A stretch of 64,000 nucleotides of DNA from Bradyrhizobium sp. CSA207. Its GTDB lineage: Bacteria > Pseudomonadota > Alphaproteobacteria > Rhizobiales > Xanthobacteraceae. The notes below the pieces were generated by a model, which worked only from the letters and a program-made list of their open reading frames with translations, ran no database searches and was not told the origin of the DNA. The stretch's first letter is position 1. The number at the start of each line of letters is the position of its first letter. Shown piece by piece: positions 1 to 8,612 of this stretch. The translations under genes and the position numbers were made by a program. Where the stretch lies: the NCBI RefSeq assembly GCF_029051685.1, contig NZ_JAACFT010000001.1, positions 124,001-188,000 of the forward strand, in the 5' to 3' direction.

Positions 1-371
1 GCGTCAACAAGGGCTTCTATGTCCGCCCGACCATCTTCGCCGACGTCACCCCTGACATGACGATCGCTCGCGAGGAGATCTTCGGACCGGTGCTGACCAT
101 CATCGGCGCCAAGGACGAAGCCGATGCCGTGCAGATCGCCAACGACACGCCGTACGGCCTTGCCGGCTATGTCTCGGCCGACACCGTCGAGAGCGCCAAG
201 CGCGTCGCGCGCCGGATCCGCGCCGGCAACGTCAACCTCCAGGGCGTGCCCAACGACCGCTCCGCGCCGTTCGGCGGCTACAAGCAGTCTGGCAACGGCC
301 GCGAGTGGGGCAAGTACGGCCTCGAGGACTTCCTCGAAGTGAAGGCCGTCGCCGGCTTCAACGCGGCGTAA
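1..371 (+). CDS. Aldehyde dehydrogenase, C-terminal part (cut by window start)
   Basis: Only about the last 122 residues are present; the reading frame is already open at base 3 and ends with TAA at 371. The text matches the C-terminal part of NAD(P)-dependent aldehyde dehydrogenases: EEIFGPVL, the [10 protein letters not shown] segment, and the closing [13 protein letters not shown] followed by [11 protein letters not shown]. The catalytic Cys and Glu lie upstream, outside the window. Family members oxidise aldehydes to acids. The neighbouring lactonase, uronate dehydrogenase and sugar-acid dehydratase make a semialdehyde from sugar-acid breakdown a reasonable substrate, but this is inference. 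A strong intrinsic terminator follows the stop. Confidence 0.9.
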   Translation, partial: VNKGFYVRPTIFADVTPDMTIAREEIFGPVLTIIGAKDEADAVQIANDTPYGLAGYVSADTVESAKRVARRIRAGNVNLQGVPNDRSAPFGGYKQSGNGREWGKYGLEDFLEVKAVAGFNAA

Positions 372-394
372 TCTCTAGCGCCTGATGAACATAA

Positions 395-425
395 CGCCGG
401 AGCGGGAAACCGCTCCGGCGTTTTT
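395..425 (+). terminator. Intrinsic terminator after the aldehyde dehydrogenase
   Basis: A perfect 11-bp GC-rich stem (395-405 with 410-420, CGCCGGAGCGG) closes a GAAA loop and is followed at once by five T residues (421-425). This is a textbook rho-independent terminator for the plus-strand gene ending at 371. Confidence 0.9.
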
Positions 426-430
426 CGTTT

Positions 431-518
431 CGTCATTGCGAGGAGCTCTTGCGACGAAGCAATCCAGGCTGTCCCCGCGGAAAGATTCTGGATTGCGTCG
501 CTTCGCTCGCAATGACGG
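431..518. repeat. Dispersed 88-bp palindromic repeat, family A copy 1
   Basis: The element starts CGTCATTGCGAG and ends with its complement CTCGCAATGACGG. Inside are a second inverted pair, GAAGCAATCCAG and CTGGATTGC. Near-identical elements lie at 15331-15418 and 22102-22188, always between genes. It folds into one long hairpin and resembles the intergenic REP-like elements of Bradyrhizobium. Confidence 0.85.
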
Positions 519-528
519 AGGAGAGAAC

Positions 529-1509
<981 letters not shown>

Positions 1510-1600
1510 GTGCAGGTCTCGTTATTGTGTTCCCTCTGTCCAAGTCTGCTATCATCAGTTATCTACGGCCGCAAATCTGTGGCCAAATACGAGGGAAGAC

Positions 1601-2425
1601 ATGCCGCGCATCTTGTTGACGGGAGCTTCGGGTGGAATCGGAACGCGCTTGCGAAAACTACTGCCACCGATCTATCCGGACCTGTTGCTCAGCGACATCC
1701 GCCCGCCCGCCGATCTCGGCCCCGGCGAAAAGTTCAAGGCGGCGGACCTGTCCGACATGGCACAGGTCGAGGCGATCTGCGAGGGCGTCGACGGCATCAT
1801 CCATCTCGGCGGCTATTCGGTCGAAGGCCCCTGGAACGACATCCTCCAGGCCAACATCATCGGCGGCTACAATCTGTTCGAGGCGGCGTACAGGAAGGGC
1901 GTCAAGCGCGTGGTGTTCGCCTCGTCGAATCACGCTGTGGGCTTCTATCCGCGCCACCACAGGATCGGCACCGATGTCACGGCGAGGCCCGACGGTCGCT
2001 ACGGCGTCAGCAAGGTGTTCGGCGAAGCGGTCGGCGCCCTCTACGCCGACAAGCACGGGCTGAAGGTCACTTGTCTCAGGATCGGCAATTTCGGCGACGT
2101 GCCGCTCGATCACCGCCGGATCTCGATCTGGCTGAAGCCGGAGGATCTGGTGCAGCTCTGCCAGATCGGGCTCGAGCATCCCGACATCCATTTCGAGATC
2201 TTCTACGGCGTATCGTTGAACGAGCGCGCCTGGTGGGACAACCACCGCGCCTACGAGTTCGGCTATCGCCCGACCGGCCGCTCCGAGGATCATGTGCAGC
2301 ACGCCATGGCCGAGCAGGCCAAGCTGAAGCCCGATCCGATCGGCGACCACTATCAGGGCGGCGCGTTCTGCAGCAACGAGTTCGACGGCGATGCGAGCCG
2401 CATCATCGACTGGAATAAGCGGTAG
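1601..2425 (+). CDS. udh: Uronate dehydrogenase (NAD-dependent SDR/epimerase family)
   Basis: A 274-residue extended short-chain dehydrogenase. It shows the N-terminal nucleotide motif TGASGGIG (residues 7-14), the FASSNH strand around 107-111, and the catalytic Tyr134-x-x-x-Lys138 in YGVSK. IHLGGYSVEGPW and the C-terminal YQGGAF are features I recognise from bacterial uronate dehydrogenases, which oxidise galacturonate or glucuronate to the aldarolactone with NAD+. I chose ATG 1601 because the fold begins there (PRILLTGA) and AGGGAAG lies at proper distance; the frame is open further upstream. It pairs with the divergent lactonase gene. Other epimerase-family sugar substrates are possible. 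Confidence 0.85.
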   Translation: MPRILLTGASGGIGTRLRKLLPPIYPDLLLSDIRPPADLGPGEKFKAADLSDMAQVEAICEGVDGIIHLGGYSVEGPWNDILQANIIGGYNLFEAAYRKGVKRVVFASSNHAVGFYPRHHRIGTDVTARPDGRYGVSKVFGEAVGALYADKHGLKVTCLRIGNFGDVPLDHRRISIWLKPEDLVQLCQIGLEHPDIHFEIFYGVSLNERAWWDNHRAYEFGYRPTGRSEDHVQHAMAEQAKLKPDPIGDHYQGGAFCSNEFDGDASRIIDWNKR

Positions 2426-2456
2426 ATCGAGCGACGTCGCAATGGCGCAGCGCTCC

Positions 2457-2700
2457 CTCTCCCCGCAAGCGGCAGGGCTATCGCATACGGCCTTTTGGGC
2501 GGCCTGAGCGCGCGCCTCGTCCTTCGAGACGACCGCTCCGCGGTCTCCTCAGGATGAGGCTGAGCGGCATCGGAGCCCGTCGAAACCGCTGCCGCGCATT
2601 CCATCCTCATCCTGAGGGCCCGCCCCAAGGCGGGCGTCTCGAAGGATCGGCCACAACAAGATCAGCCCATATGCGATAGCCCTGCCGCAAGCGGGGAGAG
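2457..2700. repeat. 244-bp composite inverted-repeat element, family B copy 1
   Basis: Its outer arms, 2457-2487 and 2670-2700, are inverted repeats matching at 29 of 31 bases (CTCTCCCCGC at each outer end, GGCTATCGCATA inside). A second nested palindromic unit lies within: CCTTCGAGACG followed by CTCAGGATGAGG, with its inverted relative near 2600-2645. Related copies occur at 10812-10948 and 24298-24475. It holds no gene. It fills the gap between the convergent uronate dehydrogenase and MFS genes. Confidence 0.8.
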
Positions 2701-2717
2701 GCGAAAGGAAGGTCGCC

Positions 2718-3989
2718 TCAAACGACGCGCTTGCCGGCCTGGGCCGCGATGGGCCTCTGCACCAGGTACATCAGGATCAGCGATACCACCGCCGTCGTCA
2801 CGACGACGTATCCGAGCCGGTCGAAATGCCGGAGCGTGCCGTCGGCATCCTGTGCGATCAGCGCGGCGGCGAGTACGGAGCCGAGGCCGCCGGAGAGTTG
2901 TTGCAAGGAAGCGCCGACCGCGCTGAAGGAGCCGCGTTGTGCCGGCTCGGGGATTGCGGAGATCAACGCTTGCGATGGGATCATGCGGGAGAAGATGCCG
3001 ACGAACATCAGGACGTTGACCAGGATCGCGACCGTCAGGTTCACCTCGCCGAGATGCGTGTAGATCAGCACCATGACGATGGACATGGCGCTTCCGAAGA
3101 CAAAGGTGGGATATTTGCCGAAAGCATCGCTCGCGCGTCCCACCAGCGGCCCGATGAAAATGCTGAACAGGCCGGAGACGAGATAGATCGTCGGCAGGTG
3201 AACGATATCGATGCCGAGATTGTGCACGGTGTAGGCGCTGCCGAACGGCATCAGCATGTAGCCGCCGGTGGCCAGCAGCGTCGTCACCGAAAATGCCATC
3301 CAATAGCGCGGCTGCGCCACCGTCGCGATCAGATGCTGGAACGGGTTCTTGTCCTGCTTCAGCACGAGATGGCCGTTCACCGGCTTCATCAGGAACAGCA
3401 CGGCGGCCATCCCGATCACCGACAGGCCGACCAATGCGCCGAACGCGACGTGCCAGCTCCAGTGGTTGGAGAGAAAAAGACCGGCCGGAATGCCAAGCAC
3501 CTGGCTCGCAGCGAAGGCGGTTTGCACAAAACCCATGACGCGGCCGCGCAATTGCAGCGCAAACAAATCGGTCACGATGGCGAGCACGACCGAGCCGATC
3601 ACACCGCCGAACAGACCGGTGACGATCCGCCCGAGCAGCAGCACATGGTAGTTGGGAGCGATCGCGCAAAGCGCCGTTCCAAGGGTAAAGCCGACATAGA
3701 AAAACAGAAGCAGCCATTTGCGATCGAACCGATCGGCAAACCCGGCTGCCATGATACCGGAAATTCCCGCGCTGAAGGCGTAGGCTGAGACCGCGACGCC
3801 GAACTGCGCGGCCGAGATATCGAGCGCCGGCATGATGATGGCGCCGAGCGGCGACATGATCATGAAGTCGATGATGATCGTGAACTGCACCAGCGCCAGC
3901 AGTGCAACGAGGATCGACTGGTAGCGCGAAAAGCCGCGGGACAGTTCTTTCCGCTGGTCGATCGGCTCAGTCAGGGTCTGTTCGGTCAT
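2718..3989 (-). CDS. MFS transporter
   Basis: A 423-residue inner-membrane protein with about twelve hydrophobic segments. The major-facilitator signature between helices 2 and 3 appears as GFADRFDRKWLL, and the typical GRIVTGLFGG occurs in helix 4. The N-terminal half (IMSPLGAIIMPALDISAAQFG) resembles AraJ-type or sugar/multidrug efflux MFS proteins. Substrate is unknown; its place between uronate dehydrogenase and the GntR regulator suggests uptake or export of a sugar acid. The region before ATG 3989 has no clear ribosome site on the coding strand, so the start is moderately certain. Confidence 0.85.
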   Translation of the reverse strand: MTEQTLTEPIDQRKELSRGFSRYQSILVALLALVQFTIIIDFMIMSPLGAIIMPALDISAAQFGVAVSAYAFSAGISGIMAAGFADRFDRKWLLLFFYVGFTLGTALCAIAPNYHVLLLGRIVTGLFGGVIGSVVLAIVTDLFALQLRGRVMGFVQTAFAASQVLGIPAGLFLSNHWSWHVAFGALVGLSVIGMAAVLFLMKPVNGHLVLKQDKNPFQHLIATVAQPRYWMAFSVTTLLATGGYMLMPFGSAYTVHNLGIDIVHLPTIYLVSGLFSIFIGPLVGRASDAFGKYPTFVFGSAMSIVMVLIYTHLGEVNLTVAILVNVLMFVGIFSRMIPSQALISAIPEPAQRGSFSAVGASLQQLSGGLGSVLAAALIAQDADGTLRHFDRLGYVVVTTAVVSLILMYLVQRPIAAQAGKRVV

Positions 3990-4164
3990 GTCATTTCATT
4001 CGGGAGGGGGGAAGGGTGAGGACGTGCGATCTGCTGCCCGACGCGGCTCTATCTATTCCGGCTCTGCGTTATTTCGATGGCTTGACAAAAGGTCTTGATG
4101 CCTGTCTTGACGCGGTGCGGCGATTCAGGCTGGAGGATATCTCACATTCACGAGTGCGCGCCCC

Positions 4165-4851
4165 CTACCGCCCAGCTCCCTCGTCCCCAATCCGCGCCAG
4201 ATAATCCTTCTTGCTGAACTGCATGTGATCGACGCAGAGCTGGGCGAGCGCCCAGCTGTCGCGGCCCTTCAACAGCTCGATCATCAGCTCGTGCTGGCGC
4301 CGCGACTGCGCCAGCCCGTCGCGGTCGGCGAGATTTTTTGCGCGCATCGGCAGCGTCAGGTTCATGTAGTCTTGCAGCGAGCGCACCAGATAGGGATTGC
4401 CGCAAGCCCCGAACAGCGCGAGGTGGAAGGCGTCGTTGGTCTCGTGAATGCCGCGCAGGTCCTGCGCGTCGGCTTTCGCGCAATACTGTCGTTGCAACGC
4501 GATCAATTCGTCGATCAGGCCTTGCGGCGCAGGCAGGGGGATCATCAGCGCGGCCTGCCGGGTCAGCATCTCCCGGACCTCATAGATCTGCCGGACTTCC
4601 TCGGCCGAATAGAACCGCACGGTGGCGCCGACATTCTTCTCGCGGCGGACGATGCCGCGCCGCTCCGCGTCCACCAGCGCCTGGCGCACGAAGTGGCGCG
4701 AGGTGCCGTAGGCCGACACCAACGCGTCCTCGGTCAGGCGCGCGCCCGGCGCGAGGCGGCCGAAGATGATGTCCTCTTCCAGCCGCGCGACGACGTCGTC
4801 CGGATCGTCGCGCCGGACCGTCATGTTATCTGCGGTGTGCGTGTCGGACAT
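4165..4851 (-). CDS. GntR family transcriptional regulator, FCD domain
   Basis: A 228-residue regulator. The winged HTH at the N-terminus contains GRLAPGARLTEDALVSAYG and ALVDAERRGIVRRE. It is followed by an all-helical FCD ligand-binding domain (YEVREMLTRQAAL, then NDAFHLALF and QHELMIELLKG). FCD members usually repress catabolic genes and release DNA on binding an organic acid. I chose ATG 4851 because AGAAGGA precedes it and the HTH starts soon after; the frame stays open to 5046 but that stretch overlaps the operator. It diverges from the dehydratase gene and probably controls both itself and the dehydratase-TRAP genes. Confidence 0.88.
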   Translation of the reverse strand: MSDTHTADNMTVRRDDPDDVVARLEEDIIFGRLAPGARLTEDALVSAYGTSRHFVRQALVDAERRGIVRREKNVGATVRFYSAEEVRQIYEVREMLTRQAALMIPLPAPQGLIDELIALQRQYCAKADAQDLRGIHETNDAFHLALFGACGNPYLVRSLQDYMNLTLPMRAKNLADRDGLAQSRRQHELMIELLKGRDSWALAQLCVDHMQFSKKDYLARIGDEGAGR

Positions 4852-4906
4852 TCCTTCTGCCTCCCGGCGTCTGGCCGGTTCTCTCTGTGGAGCAGGGAAG
4901 CATTGG

Positions 4907-4980
4907 ATTGTCAATAATCGGAATGGTTTGCGGTGCCATCGTCCGGAAAGACCGGAAAAGTCGCTTGAGTTATTGACAAT
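4907..4980. promoter_or_regulatory. Divergent operator/promoter: perfect 11-bp inverted repeat with a -35 box in each arm
   Basis: ATTGTCAATAA (4907-4917) and its exact complement TTATTGACAAT (4970-4980) flank 52 bp between gntR and the dehydratase. Each arm contains the small palindrome ATTG-N-CAAT and a TTGACA hexamer pointing outward. TTGACA at 4973-4978 with TACGAC at 4995-5000 (16-bp spacer) would serve the dehydratase. Binding by the adjacent GntR protein is inferred from position. Confidence 0.6.
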
Positions 4981-5026
4981 CAATGGGCAGGCTGTACGAC
5001 AATGGCAAGGCGGAATGGAGTGGCTG

Positions 5027-6757
5027 ATGAGCAGTGGCTTGCGCAAGGGTCTGACGAGCTATGGCGATGCCGGCTTTTCGCTGTTCCTGCGCAAGGCGTT
5101 CATCAAGGCCATGGGCTATTCCGACGACGCGCTGGAGCGCCCGATCGTCGGCATCACCAACACCTATAGCGATTACAATCCCTGCCACGGCAACGTGCCT
5201 AAGATCATCGAGGCCGCCAAGCGCGGCGTGATGCTGTCGGGCGCCATGCCGTTCGTGTTCCCGACCATCTCGATCGCCGAGAGCTTTGCGCATCCCACCT
5301 CGATGTATCTGCGCAATCTGATGGCAATGGACACCGAGGAGATGATCCGGGCCCAGCCGATGGATTCGGTGATCGTGATTGGCGGCTGCGACAAGACGCT
5401 TCCCGCGCAGGTGATGGCCGCGATCAGCGCCGATCTGCCGACCGTGGTCATCCCGGTCGGCCCGATGGTGGTCGGCCACCACAAGGGCGAGGTGCTGGGC
5501 GCCTGCACCGACTGCCGCCGTCTCTGGGGCAAGTATCGCGCCGGCGAAATGGATGATGCCGAGATCGAGGCGGTGAACGGCCGTCTCGCGCCATCGGTCG
5601 GCACCTGCATGGTGATGGGCACGGCCTCGACCATGGCCTGCATGGTTGAGGCGATGGGCCTGTCGCTGCCGATGAGCGCGACAATTCCGGCGCCACATGC
5701 CGAGCGTTTTCGTCTTGCCGAGGCCAGCGGCAAGGTTGCCGCCGAGATGGCCAAGACCAAGGGGCCCAAGCCGAGCGAGTTGCTGACGCCGGCCTCGTTC
5801 AAAAATGCGCAGGTGGTGTTGCAAGCCATCGGCGGCTCGACCAACGGCTTGATCCATCTGACGGCGATGGCGCATCGCTCGCCGCACCGGCTCGATCTCG
5901 CCGCCTTCGACCAGCTCGGCCGCGAGGTGCCGGTGCTGGTCGATCTCAAGCCGTCGGGCGAGCACTATATGGAGCATTTCCATCACGCCGGCGGCGTGCC
6001 GAAATTGCTGGCGCAGCTCGGCGACCTCGTCGATCTCGATGCGAAGACGATCGCGGGCCAGACGCTGCGCGAAATCGTCGCCAATGCGGAAGACGTGCCC
6101 GGCCAGGACGCGATCCGTCCGCGCGACAATCCGATCAAGAAGGAGGGCGGACTTGCCGTCCTGCACGGCAACCTCGCGCCGCGCGGCGCGGTGATCAAGC
6201 AGTCGGCCGCAAGCCCCAAGCTGTTGCAGCACACCGGGCGTGCGGTGGTGTTCGAATCCGTCGAGGACATGACCTTGCGGGTCGACGATCCCGATCTCGA
6301 CGTAACCGCCGACGACGTGCTGGTGCTGCGCAATGCGGGGCCGAAGGGCGCGCCCGGCATGCCCGAGGCGGGCTATCTGCCGATCCCGAAGAAGCTGGCG
6401 CGCGGCGGAACCAAGGACATGGTGCGCATTTCGGACGCGCGCATGAGCGGCACGGCGTTCGGCACTATCGTGCTGCACATCACGCCGGAATCCGCTGTCG
6501 GTGGGCCGCTGGCACTGGTGAAGAACGGCGATATGATCCGGCTGGATGTTGCAAAACGCAGCATCGAGCTGCTGGTCGATGCGGCGGAGCTGGAGCGTCG
6601 GCGTGCGACGTTGAAGCCGGCCGCTGCGCCGGACGAGGCGCGGCGCGGTTACGCTTGGTTGTTCAACGAGACCATCATGCAGGCCGACGAGGGCTGCGAC
6701 TTCGATTTCATGCAGAGGACTGGAAAGCAGACTGAGCAAAAGACCGAAAAAGGGTGA
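5027..6757 (+). CDS. IlvD/Edd family dehydratase, likely a sugar-acid (aldonate/arabonate-type) dehydratase
   Basis: A 576-residue Fe-S dehydratase. Three cluster-ligand cysteines of the family are visible: Cys53 in NPCHGN, Cys121 in GGCDKT and Cys194 in GTCMVMG. Such enzymes remove water from 2,3-dihydroxy acids, either branched-chain precursors (IlvD) or sugar acids such as arabonate, xylonate or gluconate. The setting with a GntR regulator, TRAP transporter, lactonase and uronate dehydrogenase favours a sugar-acid substrate. ATG 5027 has GGAG six bases upstream; ATG 5015, four codons earlier, is the alternative. The frame opens further upstream, but that part would read through the operator. 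Confidence 0.88.
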   Translation: MSSGLRKGLTSYGDAGFSLFLRKAFIKAMGYSDDALERPIVGITNTYSDYNPCHGNVPKIIEAAKRGVMLSGAMPFVFPTISIAESFAHPTSMYLRNLMAMDTEEMIRAQPMDSVIVIGGCDKTLPAQVMAAISADLPTVVIPVGPMVVGHHKGEVLGACTDCRRLWGKYRAGEMDDAEIEAVNGRLAPSVGTCMVMGTASTMACMVEAMGLSLPMSATIPAPHAERFRLAEASGKVAAEMAKTKGPKPSELLTPASFKNAQVVLQAIGGSTNGLIHLTAMAHRSPHRLDLAAFDQLGREVPVLVDLKPSGEHYMEHFHHAGGVPKLLAQLGDLVDLDAKTIAGQTLREIVANAEDVPGQDAIRPRDNPIKKEGGLAVLHGNLAPRGAVIKQSAASPKLLQHTGRAVVFESVEDMTLRVDDPDLDVTADDVLVLRNAGPKGAPGMPEAGYLPIPKKLARGGTKDMVRISDARMSGTAFGTIVLHITPESAVGGPLALVKNGDMIRLDVAKRSIELLVDAAELERRRATLKPAAAPDEARRGYAWLFNETIMQADEGCDFDFMQRTGKQTEQKTEKG

Positions 6758-6817
6758 CCGATCACCCGGACGAACGCTCAGCCGCTCAAGCGGCGGGCGA
6801 TACAACAGGGGGAAACG

Positions 6818-7813
6818 ATGATTGCACGATCCATGTGTGGGTTGGTGGCCATGGCCGCCATGCTGTTCGTCACTGGAGCCGGAGCGCAGGAGGTGAAGCA
6901 TTATCGCTTCGCCTATGACCAGCCGCGCAACACCGGCTATTCGATCGCGGGTGACCTCTTTGCCGACAAGCTCAAGGAATTGAGCAAGGGCACCATGATC
7001 ATCGACCAGTATCCCGGCGCCCAGCTCGGGCAGGAGCCGCAGGTGCTCCAGCTCGTGAAGGCGGGCGACGTCGAATTCGCGATCATCTCGTCCGCCAACA
7101 CCGCGACGATCTCGCCGCAGGCCGGCGTGATGTCGCTGCACTTCCTTTTCCGCGACGAGAACCATGTGGTCAAGGGGCTGGCCGATCCAAAAGTGTTCGA
7201 AGCGCTCAAGATCATGATCGACGAGACCACGCAGGGCCTGCACGTGATCGCCACGGGCTCACAGGGCGTGCGTCACATGTACTCCAAGAAAGAAATCCAT
7301 AATGTCGGCGACATCAAGAACCTGAAGATCCGCGTGCAGGCGACCGCAACCGAGGACACCATGTTCCCGGCCTATGGCGCCCAGACCGTGCACATGCCGT
7401 TCGGCAGCGTCTACACAAGCTTGCAAACCGGCGTGGTCGACGTCGCCGAGAACAGCATCAACGTCTATCTCGTTAACAAGCACTACGAGGTGGCCCCGGT
7501 CCTGAACATCACCGAGCACGAGGCCAACAATGCGCTGGTCTTCGTCTCCGACAAGCTTTGGCAGAGCCTGTCGGCCGAGCAGAAGGGCTGGGTGCAGGCA
7601 GCGGCCAATGAGATCAGCACGAAGGAGCCGCAGAAGGCGTTCGACCTCGAGCGCACCGCGGCCGACAAGCTGAAGAAGATGGGCGTCAAGATCGTCGACA
7701 ACGTCGACAAGAAGAGCTTTACGGCGGTCGCCGATCCCTATCTCGACAAGCTCGCCAAGGAGCTCGGCCCGCATGCCGAGAAGATCAAGAACCTGATCCG
7801 GTCGATCAATTAG
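6818..7813 (+). CDS. TRAP transporter substrate-binding protein, DctP family
   Basis: A 331-residue periplasmic protein with a clear signal peptide (hydrophobic core VAMAAMLFVTGAGA, cleavage near AGAQE). It carries the DctP fold, including the Arg-containing strand LKIRVQATATE and the PFGSVYTSLQTGVVDVAEN hinge region, which is typical of sugar-acid and dicarboxylate TRAP binders. A GGGGGAAA ribosome site precedes ATG 6818. It lies 60 bp after the dehydratase and upstream of both TRAP membrane subunits. The ligand is probably the acid used by the dehydratase. Confidence 0.92.
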   Translation: MIARSMCGLVAMAAMLFVTGAGAQEVKHYRFAYDQPRNTGYSIAGDLFADKLKELSKGTMIIDQYPGAQLGQEPQVLQLVKAGDVEFAIISSANTATISPQAGVMSLHFLFRDENHVVKGLADPKVFEALKIMIDETTQGLHVIATGSQGVRHMYSKKEIHNVGDIKNLKIRVQATATEDTMFPAYGAQTVHMPFGSVYTSLQTGVVDVAENSINVYLVNKHYEVAPVLNITEHEANNALVFVSDKLWQSLSAEQKGWVQAAANEISTKEPQKAFDLERTAADKLKKMGVKIVDNVDKKSFTAVADPYLDKLAKELGPHAEKIKNLIRSIN

Positions 7814-7830
7814 CCTGCGTTTGCGGTGAT

Positions 7831-8003
7831 CCTTCGAGACGCCCGCCTACGGCGGGCCCTCAGGATGAGGTCGCGTTTTGCGGCGAGAGTTTTAGACCCT
7901 CATGGTGAGGAGCCCGCCAAAGCGGGCGTCTCGAACCATGAAGGCCCGTCTGTGGCCTCTCCTTCGAGACGCGGCGAAGACGCCGCTCCTCAGGATGAGG
8001 AGT
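7831..8003. repeat. Two adjacent palindromic repeats (CCTTCGAGACG family) inside the TRAP operon
   Basis: Two hairpin-forming units follow each other. The first runs from CCTTCGAGACG at 7831 through CTCAGGATGAGG to the inverted partner near 7900-7937. The second starts CCTTCGAGACG near 7969 and ends CTCAGGATGAGG at 8000. Related units lie in the element at 2457-2700, at 24340-24468 and at 53262-53391. Here they separate the binding-protein gene from the membrane-subunit genes. Confidence 0.75.
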
Positions 8004-8033
8004 GAGCGCTACCCCTTGGGTTCAGGAACCTCA

Positions 8034-8612
8034 ATGCCCATCGCCGACAAACTCCTCGTTCAGCGCCAGCGTCACCTCAAATGGCGCGCGCTCGACTGGC
8101 TCGAGCTCGCGCTGATGATCCTCTGCGGCGTGCTGTGCTTCGGCTTCTCGCTGTCGGTGACCGCCGATATCGTCACGCGCACCATCGGTCATCCCTGGCT
8201 GTGGCTCCAGGAGGTCACCTCGACATTGTTCATCTATGCCATCTTCGTCGGCACGGCGGCGGCGACCCGGCGCAACGATCACCTCTATCTCACGGCGATC
8301 TCCGAGGCCATGCACGGCACGCCGCGGATCATCGTCGAAGTGATCATCCGCCTCGTCGTGCTCGGCGTCGCCTTCTGCCTGATCTTCTATGGCTATCAGA
8401 ACTATCTCCGTGGCTTCGGCAGTTTTCGCCTGCCGTCGGGCACGCCGATCGCCTCGCTCTATGCGATCATCCCTTTGTCGGGTGTGCTGATTGGCCTGTT
8501 CACGATCGAGCAGCTCGTCAATGGCCTGCGCAACGGCTTTGATCATCCCGAGCCGCCGGACGAGGATACCACGCCTGTCATCACCGACGCACAGATGAGG
8601 GCGCAGCTGTGA
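8034..8612 (+). CDS. TRAP transporter small permease, DctQ family
   Basis: A 192-residue integral membrane protein with four predicted helices, the normal plan for DctQ subunits. The conserved WLQEVTSTLFIYAIFVGTA block marks the family. The first helix begins around residue 25 (ELALMILCGVLCFGFSLSV). I chose ATG 8034 because AGGA lies upstream and the earlier in-frame codons come from the repeat sequence. It couples the binding protein to the large subunit and overlaps the dctM-like gene by four bases (GTGA). Confidence 0.88.
   Translation: MPIADKLLVQRQRHLKWRALDWLELALMILCGVLCFGFSLSVTADIVTRTIGHPWLWLQEVTSTLFIYAIFVGTAAATRRNDHLYLTAISEAMHGTPRIIVEVIIRLVVLGVAFCLIFYGYQNYLRGFGSFRLPSGTPIASLYAIIPLSGVLIGLFTIEQLVNGLRNGFDHPEPPDEDTTPVITDAQMRAQL

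Noticed and set aside
4970..7243. 757-codon open frame on the minus strand opposite the dehydratase and TRAP binding protein
   Set aside because: It spans two real genes on the other strand, has shadow-type composition and no recognisable motif.
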